From Acidimicrobiales bacterium (GTDB lineage Bacteria; Actinomycetota; Acidimicrobiia; Acidimicrobiales; SZUA-35), in the NCBI GenBank assembly GCA_028285495.1, contig JANQPB010000024.1, positions 124,001 to 188,000 on the forward strand: a DNA stretch of 64,000 nt, in the 5' to 3' direction. The notes beneath the pieces were generated by a model. That model was not told where the DNA came from and ran no database searches. It saw only the letters and a list, made by a program, of their open reading frames with translations. This document shows, piece after piece, positions 58,309-64,000 of the stretch. The stretch's first letter is position 1. Every line of letters begins with the position of its first letter. The position numbers and the translations under genes are program-made.

Positions 58309-59427
58309 TCAAGTAAGCGGCCGGAGTGTCGCCACGCGTCGAAGCCGATGGCGGTAGACCTGGCTGATCATCGCCTCTGACGTTCCGGCCCAGTCGGCGA
58401 TCTCCCAACTGGAGTGGCCAGCATCTGCCTGCATCGAGATCGCTGTGTGACGTAGTTCGTAGGGGCTAATCGACGGCATGATCGCAGCCTTCGAGCAGCA
58501 AAGCCGAATCGATCTGGCCAGGCTGTGGCGATCGATCGGCGAACCGACGGCGGTGGTCACAACCAAGCCGTGCTCGACCCAGGCGCCTCGGGCGACGTTC
58601 CGATACTCCTCTTGCTCAGTTCGCCACGCCCTCAGGCGATCGGCTGTGTGTCCATCAATCTGGATTGTTCGGCCGGCCTTCTTGGTCTTGGGGCCGGTGC
58701 GTTCGTTCTGGCGGTTCATCTGGCCGCTGACGGTCAGCTCGCCCTGGTCCAGGTCGACGTCGATCCATCGGACGGCACGGGCCTCGGCTGGGCGCAAGCC
58801 GTTGCGGCCACACAGGTCGATGACGATCAGCCGGCCGTCGGTGGCCACATCAAGGAGGGCCCGCAGCTCGTCGATGGTGAGCGCTCGCATGTCCTTCGAG
58901 GTCTTCTGACTGCTCGGGGCCAGAGCCAGGTGCGCGACGTTCCTGGACACTGATCCGATCCGCATCTCGTTCTGAACGACGTTGATCAGGGTGCGCCGAA
59001 GCCGGCGCAGGTAGCGGTCGCCGAGAGTTCGGCCCAGCTCACCGGCTGCCGCCCGACGGAGGAAGCGGTCACAGTCGGCTACGGTCAGCGACGCCAGACG
59101 CTGGTGACCGAGTCCGGTGTCGATCAGCTTGAGTGGACCCTCGTCCTGGTCAAGCGTGCCTTGGCTCAGGCCTTGGGTTGATGCTCGCAGCGCCCGGTAC
59201 TCATCCACGGCCTCCTGAAGAGTCCGATTGGCGTCAGCGATTGAGCCGGACCGTCGCAGCTCGTCGCTCATCTCGCGCAGAAGTGCCTGGGCCTCGGCCT
59301 TCGTTCGAGCCCGACGCCACCGGCGGTTGCGCTTTCCGTCGGCGCCCCGTGGCAGCTCGATCACAGCAGCCCAGCGACCGTTCTTCGTCTGGATGACCGA
59401 GCCCTCGCCGCTCGATCGGCGACTCAT
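58309..59427 (-). CDS. Tyrosine-type site-specific integrase of Element 2
   Basis: A 372-residue tyrosine recombinase closely parallel to that of Element 1. The N-terminal arm-binding part reads GSVIQTKNGRWAAVIELPRG. The catalytic Arg is in DLCGRNGLRPAEARAVRWID, the box is PYELRHTAISMQADAGHSSW, and the nucleophile Tyr is in MISQVYRHRLRRVATL. Strong similarity in the core-binding and catalytic domains but less in the N-terminal half fits a shared selC core site with different arm sites. xis lies upstream with a 1-bp gap. Confidence 0.93.
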   Translation of the reverse strand: MSRRSSGEGSVIQTKNGRWAAVIELPRGADGKRNRRWRRARTKAEAQALLREMSDELRRSGSIADANRTLQEAVDEYRALRASTQGLSQGTLDQDEGPLKLIDTGLGHQRLASLTVADCDRFLRRAAAGELGRTLGDRYLRRLRRTLINVVQNEMRIGSVSRNVAHLALAPSSQKTSKDMRALTIDELRALLDVATDGRLIVIDLCGRNGLRPAEARAVRWIDVDLDQGELTVSGQMNRQNERTGPKTKKAGRTIQIDGHTADRLRAWRTEQEEYRNVARGAWVEHGLVVTTAVGSPIDRHSLARSIRLCCSKAAIMPSISPYELRHTAISMQADAGHSSWEIADWAGTSEAMISQVYRHRLRRVATLRPLT

Positions 59428-59428
59428 C

Positions 59429-59605
59429 TCAGCTCACCTCTCGCAGCGCCTGGACGTAGTCGACCAGGTCGTCACCGGCGATCAATCGTCGCCGGCCGTC
59501 CTTGAAAGACCGGAGCGAGCCAGCGCGGATCCTCTCTCGCACGGTGCTTTCTCCGAGCCGGAGCTCGGCGGCCGCTTCCTCAATGGTGTAGACGAGCTTG
59601 GTCAT
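59429..59605 (-). CDS. xis: Excisionase-like HTH protein of Element 2
   Basis: A 58-residue protein: MTKLVYTIEEAAAELRLGES then TVRERIRAGSLRSFKDGRRR and LIAGDDLVDYVQALREVS. It is homologous to the 59-residue Xis of Element 1 along its whole length. It precedes int by 1 bp. Ribosome site AAAGGAGACG precedes the ATG. Confidence 0.87.
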   Translation of the reverse strand: MTKLVYTIEEAAAELRLGESTVRERIRAGSLRSFKDGRRRLIAGDDLVDYVQALREVS

Positions 59606-59623
59606 CGTCGTCTCCTTTCGTCG

Positions 59624-59689
59624 TGGCCAGCCGGGGACTCGAACCCCGGTCTCGAGCGGACTGCTGCGGGTGCACCGACTGCGCTGGCC
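59624..59689 (-). tRNA. tRNA-like sequence, 66 nt, lacking a normal anticodon arm
   Basis: On the minus strand a 7-bp acceptor stem GGCCAGC/GCTGGCC encloses a perfect T arm, CGGGG-TTCGAGT-CCCCG, with the canonical TTCGA loop and discriminator A. Only 34 nt lie between acceptor and T arm instead of about 41. A D-arm-like GCG/CGC pair is possible, but no 5-bp anticodon stem with a 7-nt loop can be drawn. No CCA is encoded (ACGA). It is either a decayed tRNA or a tRNA mimic. It sits between xis and the OB-like gene of Element 2; Element 1 has none. Confidence 0.55.
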
Positions 59690-59710
59690 GACTTACTACT
59701 CGATGGCCGG

Positions 59711-60112
59711 TCAGGCCGTGGCCGGTGCCTTCTTGGCCGCCGGACCGTTGCCGGCCGTCGTCGACGGAGGGGCCGTCGGCTTCGCCGGGTAAAAGGACCC
59801 GGCGTGCCAGGTCTGGCCCTGGTTGCCGTTGATCGACCAGTCCTTGACCGTCATCCCGGTGAACGAGATCTCGGAGTCGAACTCGGCCGCCGGCGGCTCC
59901 GGGTGGGGCACGGTGACCGTGATCTCGCCGTGCTCCCCAGCCTCCTTGTAGACAGCGACACAGCGGATCTTCCACACAGGCATGCCGGTGTCCTCGTTGC
60001 GGGTCTGGTCCTTGGCCCGCTTCTCGGTGTCCCGGTCGTACTCGTAGTGCTCCGCCGATCCGGAGTACCGGAAGGTCAGCTGGCTGGCATCGATGGGCTT
60101 GGTGCTCAACAT
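59711..60112 (-). CDS. OB-fold-like accessory protein of Element 2
   Basis: A 133-residue protein. DASQLTFRYSGSAEHYEYDR leads into a beta-rich core, DTGMPVWKIRCVAVYKEAGE ... GEITVTVPHPEPPAAEFDSE ... VKDWSINGNQGQTWHAGSF, with an Ala/Lys/Thr/Pro tail. The pattern GMPVWK ... WSINGNQG matches the first transfer-operon gene of Element 1 (GLPLWS ... WNMNGKKG). Its start overlaps the 3' end of rep by 7 bp. A role in replication, such as single-strand binding or Rep accessory, is inferred from this linkage. Confidence 0.6.
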   Translation of the reverse strand: MLSTKPIDASQLTFRYSGSAEHYEYDRDTEKRAKDQTRNEDTGMPVWKIRCVAVYKEAGEHGEITVTVPHPEPPAAEFDSEISFTGMTVKDWSINGNQGQTWHAGSFYPAKPTAPPSTTAGNGPAAKKAPATA

Positions 60113-61293
60113 GAGCGTTGTCTCCTTGTTTGGGGTGGTGGGTAGTCGAACCCGATCACGGGGACGGGGCCCGCCTCGTCGACACCGACCGGGTAGCCGA
60201 GGTCGACCAGGTACTGGACAGCCGCCAAGAGGCACTGACGGTTGTCGTCGTTCTCGAAGGCGGCGAGCAGCTGCGCCCGAGCGCCATCACGTCGCTTGGC
60301 GAGGAGCCGCCAGAGCGGCCGATCGATCTCCGCCACGGTCTCCCCGCCGGGGTCCTCGCTGGCAAGCTCCTCGTCGGTCTTGTCCTTGCCGAGGCCCAAG
60401 GCCCGGCGGACGTCCTGCGACCAACTGATCGAGTGCTTCTTGTACGACGCCTCGATCCACTCCCGCAGCAGGCCGATGTCGGCCACGTCACCGGTCTCGG
60501 CTGCATCGTGGGCGATCGCGAACGGAGTCCGGTGACCCTCGCCTCGACCGAGCTTGGTGTCGATCATTGCGAGCTCGTAGCCGACCTTGGTCAGGTACTG
60601 GCCAGACCCATCGGCCTCGTCGGCCTTGACGGGGTCGACGGTGATGCCGAACTCGGTCGACATGGTCCGGCCGTGCTTCTCGCCCATGCGGGTACACCAC
60701 CGATTGCGGATCGCCGCACGTAGGGCGTAGAACCCGTCCTCGTTCTCGACCGGTGACATCGGCGCGTCTACGAACAACAGGACGTGGCAGTGCGGATGCC
60801 ACCCCGACGCCCACGAGTGCGTGACCTCCGTGGCCCGGACGTACCCGAGCACGCCGTGCCGCTCGCAGAAGGTCTTCCACCCGCCGCCGGAGGTGACGTG
60901 GGCCCAGCAGTCGGAGATGACCGACCAGAGCTTGGCCAGGGCTTCACCGGCCCGGTGAGGCATGGTGACGACGATGTGGAGCACGCCGCCTCCGTTGTTC
61001 AGGTGCTTGCGGACCGCGTAGGCAATCTCGAAGGCTCGCTTGACCCGGGTCTTGTACGAGCAGGCCACGCAGGACCAGACGTTCCCGCAAGTCTGCATCC
61101 CGGAGAGGTACGCATAGCCGTCGACCTTGGCCACCCGAGGTCGACCAGCGCCGGTCGGGACTCGACCGCACTTGATGATCCGCTGCGCTGCCGGGAGGTC
61201 GCCGCAGGTGTCACGGATCAGCGCTTGGGCTCGTGCCGCTGCCGTTCGCCGTCTGCGGCGCCGACGCTCGGAGCCTGAAGAGTTATCCGCCAT
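60106..61293 (-). CDS. Rolling-circle (HUH) replication initiator, RepSA-like, Element 2
   Basis: A 395-residue initiator homologous to that of Element 1. The Cys motif is CGNVWSCVACSYKTRVKRAF, the HUH motif SWASGWHPHCHVLLFVDAP, and the catalytic Tyr is in GQYLTKVGYELA. The start is ambiguous. ATG 61293 (MADNSSGSERRRR) begins the conserved part, but the frame stays open to ATG 61458, which overlaps the stop of the membrane protein gene (ATGA). The extra 55 residues are Arg-rich and encoded by the DNA conserved between elements, so they may be non-coding origin DNA. Confidence 0.87.
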   Translation of the reverse strand: MADNSSGSERRRRRRRTAAARAQALIRDTCGDLPAAQRIIKCGRVPTGAGRPRVAKVDGYAYLSGMQTCGNVWSCVACSYKTRVKRAFEIAYAVRKHLNNGGGVLHIVVTMPHRAGEALAKLWSVISDCWAHVTSGGGWKTFCERHGVLGYVRATEVTHSWASGWHPHCHVLLFVDAPMSPVENEDGFYALRAAIRNRWCTRMGEKHGRTMSTEFGITVDPVKADEADGSGQYLTKVGYELAMIDTKLGRGEGHRTPFAIAHDAAETGDVADIGLLREWIEASYKKHSISWSQDVRRALGLGKDKTDEELASEDPGGETVAEIDRPLWRLLAKRRDGARAQLLAAFENDDNRQCLLAAVQYLVDLGYPVGVDEAGPVPVIGFDYPPPQTRRQRSC

Positions 61294-61295
61294 GG

Positions 61296-61393
61296 TTACC
61301 AAGGGCCGGCCCTCGCCGCCGCCTCCGGCGGCGCCTCGTCCTTCCGGCCTGCGCTTGAGGCTCCGGCCGGCGTCCTCGGCCCTTCGGGTCTCG
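61296..61393. other. DNA stretch conserved between the two elements, candidate replication origin (copy 2)
   Basis: Matches 45781-45879 with about seven substitutions and one gap. The hairpin CGCCGCC-TCC-GGCGGCG is at 61317-61333. It lies 3 bp upstream of the shorter rep start, outside the membrane protein gene here, whereas copy 1 is inside the homologous gene. Confidence 0.65.
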
Positions 61394-61454
61394 GCTCGGC
61401 CGTTGTAGTCGTGGCGGGTGATCTGGTCCTCCACGTGGAGCCGGTTGACAGGCG

Positions 61455-61988
61455 TCATCGCGGCAACGCCTGGCGGTTGCGTTCCACCAGCTGGCCTCGT
61501 GGCTTCGCAGCATCAGCGTGCGTCGTGCCCGCTGCGGTGCTGTCGTGCTCGTCGCCCTGGTCGTCGTCGTTGCGAGCTTCCCGGCGCAGCTGGCGATCGA
61601 CTGGGTTGCCGTGCCCGAGCAGGGCCAGCGCGGCGATCGAGAAGCACCAGGCGATCAGCAGCGGTCCCATGCCGAGGGCGATGGTCGCGTCACCGGTGAT
61701 GATCCATGAGGGGAGGGCGGCCATCGCAGCGCTGGTCAGGGTGATGATGGCGACCCCAGCGATCGGGATTCGGGGTTGCTTGGCGGCGAAGGGGAGAGGG
61801 CCCCGGCTTTCAGGCTCGACGATGACCATCCGTTGTTGGGTGGCTTCGTGTTGGGTGTGCGTGGAAGGCACCCCATCGACTTCGTCGATGACCTCCGATC
61901 GAGGCTGGGCGACCCGAGCCCTTGTGACTCGAGACGAAGCGAAGGCGTGTCGTGCGACGGCGTCGGTCGGATGTGTCTTGTTCGGCAT
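61455..61988 (-). CDS. Two-helix membrane protein of the Element 2 transfer operon
   Basis: 177 residues with two TM helices (IPIAGVAIITLTSAAMAALP and TIALGMGPLLIAWCFSIAAL). It is homologous to the Element 1 membrane protein: both have VAxxRSxVI, DGxPxTHTQ and RGPLPF before the first helix and a GHxNPVxR motif after the second (GHRNPVERD there, GHGNPVDRQ here). The C-terminal tails are unrelated, because the conserved origin-like DNA encodes the tail only in Element 1. Start ATG 61988, 25 bp after the methyltransferase gene. Confidence 0.68.
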   Translation of the reverse strand: MPNKTHPTDAVARHAFASSRVTRARVAQPRSEVIDEVDGVPSTHTQHEATQQRMVIVEPESRGPLPFAAKQPRIPIAGVAIITLTSAAMAALPSWIITGDATIALGMGPLLIAWCFSIAALALLGHGNPVDRQLRREARNDDDQGDEHDSTAAGTTHADAAKPRGQLVERNRQALPR

Positions 61989-62013
61989 GTGCGCAGTCCT
62001 GGGGCGTGGTCGA

Positions 62014-62883
62014 TCAGGAAGCCCGAAGGTCTTCGAAGTCGAGTTGGGTGGTGAGGGGTCGGTTAGTCCAGAGGACCTCGGTGCGTGGTTGGCGGCTTCC
62101 TTTGCGGCCGGAGGAGTTCTGGGACGTCGTCGCGATCTCGATGCGAGCCCAGTCGTGGTAGAGCTCGTCGTAGAGCGGGCTGGGATAGCCAGAGAGGATC
62201 ACGGTTGCTGGGGTGGCTCGAAGGGCCTCGGCGAGATCCCGGTGGTGGGCTTCGTCGGCCATGTCACATCGGTAGGCCTTAGTTGTTCGGGGCGATCGGC
62301 TGGATGCGACGTAGGGAGGATCTGCGTAGACGACGGCGTCGGAGCTGGTCGCCATGCGTCGTACGAGCTCGGCCGCCTCGCAACACTCGATGGACACGCC
62401 AGCGAGCCGTCGAGCGCAGGCGTCGAAGCGGGCGAGCCGGGCGGCAATCGAGGCCGGAACGGCCTGGGTCCGAGCGGTCGTCAGCGACCAGCCAGTTCGT
62501 GGGCCGGCGGTCTTGGCGAAACTCTGGTTGACCCGCACCCAGAAGCGGCGCGCCCGCTCCAGCTCATTGAGTTCTTCGTCGGTGTTGAGGGTCGAGGCCC
62601 GGTACTCGCTACGGGCGTGCGGAGAGAGGGCGCAGAGTCGGGCCAGCTCTTCCGGTCGGTTGCGCAAGACCTGGAAGAACCCGACGATGGCGTCGTCGAG
62701 GTCGTTGACGATCTCGAAACGGGAGGCCTTCTTCGCAAACAGAACCGCGCCGGACCCGAAGAAGGGTTCGATGTACACCCGATGCTTTGGCAGGATCGCC
62801 ACGATCTGTTCGGCCATCCGTTGCTTGGCCCCGTAGTAGGGGAACGGAGGCTGGAGCCGGCCAGGCAGGCTCGGGCGGTTCAC
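62014..62883 (-). CDS. D12-class (Dam-like) N6-adenine DNA methyltransferase
   Basis: A 289-residue methyltransferase. Motif X/I PPFPYYGAKQRMAEQIVAIL plus YIEPFFGSGAVLFAKKASRF bind SAM; the catalytic motif is AVVYADPPYVASSRS (DPPY). GWSLTTARTQAVPASIAARL lies in the target-recognition part. This is the alpha class typified by Dam and phage T4 Dam. The GTG start overlaps the traB stop (GTGA at 62883-62880), so it is an integral transfer-operon gene, absent from Element 1. It could protect incoming element DNA from host restriction or mark replication state. The recognition sequence cannot be told from the protein. Confidence 0.88.
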   Translation of the reverse strand: MNRPSLPGRLQPPFPYYGAKQRMAEQIVAILPKHRVYIEPFFGSGAVLFAKKASRFEIVNDLDDAIVGFFQVLRNRPEELARLCALSPHARSEYRASTLNTDEELNELERARRFWVRVNQSFAKTAGPRTGWSLTTARTQAVPASIAARLARFDACARRLAGVSIECCEAAELVRRMATSSDAVVYADPPYVASSRSPRTTKAYRCDMADEAHHRDLAEALRATPATVILSGYPSPLYDELYHDWARIEIATTSQNSSGRKGSRQPRTEVLWTNRPLTTQLDFEDLRAS

Positions 62884-63764
62884 TGGTCGCTCCGAGGAGG
62901 AGGAGCGGCAATAGCAAGACGAGTGGCCTCGCCACTGAACACGGTGGCGTGGTCGGGGGTGAGGTGGCGGGTGGCCACGGTTCGAGCGGTGACGTCGTCG
63001 TCGGACACCCAGTGCGCTCGACCTCGGACCGGTTCGACGGCGTCGGGTAGCCCGGCGATCCAGAGCCCACCTCGTTCCGACGGGCCGATGGACTTGGGCG
63101 AGATGCTGGAGCCGTAGCCCTGGCCGAGGCAGACGTTGACCTGCTCGCCGGAGGCGACGCGGAGCATGATGCGAACGGTCAGCTGGGTGCGGATCTGCTG
63201 GTCGATGACCTCGGCCGACGGGTACTGGGTGGCCCCGACGATGGTCACGCCACAGAAGCGGGCCAGGCGGGCGAGGGAACCGAGGAGCGCAGTGCGGATC
63301 TGTTGGTTGTTCCGACCCGACCGCAGCACGGCTTGTGCCTCGGCGGGGGTGGTGACGGCGCCCGCGAGCGTGTCGGCGTCGAGGGCCTGGAGCTCGGCGA
63401 GCTCGTCGACGATGAGCCACACCCAGGGGCCGAACTCGTCGCGCCACTTCCGGTGACCGTTCGTCATCAGGAACTGGGCCCGTTCCCGGATCAGGTTCCG
63501 GAGATCGACCAGCAACTGGTCGGCCTCGGCCGGGGTGACGGCAAGCACGGTGAGGCGGTCCCGCCAGGGCGACAGCTCGACCAGCTTGAGGTCGATGCCA
63601 CAGATCGCCACGTTGATCAGCGCCGCCAGCGCTCCAACCAGTGAGTTGCAGACCCCGGACTTGCCCGACCCGGTTTCCCCGCCGATGAGGATGTGCGGGC
63701 AGTAGGGCCACGGCAACAGCAGCGGTCGAGCGTCGAAGCGTCGTCCGATGTCGAGCCCGGTCAT
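62880..63764 (-). CDS. FtsK/SpoIIIE-type DNA translocase (TraB/TraSA-like), Element 2
   Basis: A 294-residue ATPase homologous to the Element 1 translocase. Walker A is ILIGGETGSGKSGVCNSLVG, Walker B WVWLIVDELAELQALD, and the sensor region VTIVGATQYPSAEVIDQQIR is almost identical to Element 1. ATG 63764 overlaps the stop of the SpdB-like gene. It is slightly shorter at the N-terminus than its counterpart, lacking the first 25 residues. Expected to pump element DNA into recipient cells. Confidence 0.88.
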   Translation of the reverse strand: MTGLDIGRRFDARPLLLPWPYCPHILIGGETGSGKSGVCNSLVGALAALINVAICGIDLKLVELSPWRDRLTVLAVTPAEADQLLVDLRNLIRERAQFLMTNGHRKWRDEFGPWVWLIVDELAELQALDADTLAGAVTTPAEAQAVLRSGRNNQQIRTALLGSLARLARFCGVTIVGATQYPSAEVIDQQIRTQLTVRIMLRVASGEQVNVCLGQGYGSSISPKSIGPSERGGLWIAGLPDAVEPVRGRAHWVSDDDVTARTVATRHLTPDHATVFSGEATRLAIAAPPPRSDQ

Positions 63765-64000
63765 GAACCCGTCTCCCCATCGACGACCCGGAGATGGGGA
63801 CGCAAGACGGCCTGGTCCTGGTCGAAGACCTCCACTACCGATGCCAGGCCACCGTCGTCGGAGCCGTCGGTCGGTGGCCGGGCGTCGGCCCACGGGGGGA
63901 TCGACGGGCGGGCCAGGACCTGATCGAACGAGACGATCAGGCGACCGTGTGAGTCGTTCTCCCGCTCGTAGTCGACGACGATGTCCGCCGCTCGGGAAAC
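63761..64000 (-). CDS. SpdB-like protein of Element 2 (C-terminal part, cut by window edge)
   Basis: 80 codons read inward from the right edge. VSRAADIVVDYERENDSHGR then LIVSFDQVLARPSIPPWADA matches the C-terminal domain of the Element 1 SpdB-like protein (VEYERENDSHGRLLVSFDDV). The predicted membrane part lies outside the window. Its stop overlaps the traB start (ATGA). Confidence 0.78.
   Translation of the reverse strand, partial: VSRAADIVVDYERENDSHGRLIVSFDQVLARPSIPPWADARPPTDGSDDGGLASVVEVFDQDQAVLRPHLRVVDGETGS

Larger units (their letters stand above)
55564..64000. mobile_element. Element 2: related AICE-type element, right end outside the window
   Basis: The backbone order on the minus strand is SpdB-like, TraB/FtsK, Dam methyltransferase, membrane protein, Rep, OB-like protein, tRNA-like sequence, Xis, Int, then cargo (ParA, HEPN, unknown helical protein) up to the att core. 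Each backbone protein is recognisably homologous to one in Element 1 but diverged. Differences are the added methyltransferase and tRNA-like sequence and the moved OB-like gene. Confidence 0.82.

Noticed and set aside
59624..59689. Annotation as a normal functional tRNA
   Set aside because: The distance between acceptor stem and T arm is too short for both a D arm and an anticodon arm, so no anticodon can be assigned.

Overview
The window looks like the chromosome of a high-GC actinobacterium, most likely a deep-branching one of the Acidimicrobiia/Ilumatobacter type. The reasons are strong GC bias in codon third positions, many GTG and TTG starts, an orphan GlnR-like regulator, a SigE-family sigma factor and Tat-exported proteins. 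This placement is inferred from protein character, not from a marker gene.

Positions 1-40.6 kb are ordinary core chromosome. Features include an MscS-type membrane protein, a fused 2Fe-2S/xanthine-dehydrogenase-like protein, a SigE-type sigma factor with a membrane partner, and serS. A nitrogen-metabolism block follows: glutamate dehydrogenase, a glnA-glnR-like operon, divergent eukaryote-type glnII, and glutamine-dependent NAD synthetase. After it come a coiled-coil M15 peptidase, an amidase, putA with a divergent AraC-type regulator, a TPP enzyme, surE, a cyclase, a HAD phosphatase, a fructosamine-kinase-like protein, an SDR, a group-2 sigma factor, a membrane-anchored LPMO, a PEP-utilizing protein and a GrpB-family protein. 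Tandem 24-bp and 30-bp repeats sit in two intergenic regions.

At 40,624-40,719 lies a selenocysteine tRNA gene on the minus strand. Everything to its right in the window is integrative-element DNA. A 44-bp copy of the 5' half of this tRNA recurs at 55,564-55,607 and bounds Element 1 (about 14.9 kb). A second, related element starts at that repeat and runs off the window. Both have an actinomycete integrative-and-conjugative-element (AICE) backbone: tyrosine integrase, excisionase, HUH replication initiator, membrane protein, FtsK/TraB translocase and a SpdB-like protein. The tRNA is hit at its 5' side, so each element now supplies the DNA upstream of selC. Each carries a -10-like hexamer at the same distance from the tRNA 5' end.

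Element 1 cargo: an HTH/PIN toxin-antitoxin pair, a four-helix membrane alpha/beta hydrolase, a TPR regulator with a D-amino-acid-oxidase-like enzyme, a NACHT NTPase, and an HTH/Beta-protein pair convergent with an sce7726-type nuclease-like protein. Element 2 cargo: a ParA-HEPN operon followed by an unrecognised helical protein, plus a Dam-type methyltransferase inside the transfer operon. In both elements much of the cargo is packed between an att site and the backbone, like a swap zone for defence genes. The best leads for an undescribed system are the ParA-HEPN cassette, the HTH/Beta-protein/sce7726 cassette, and the selC 5'-side integration with promoter replacement.
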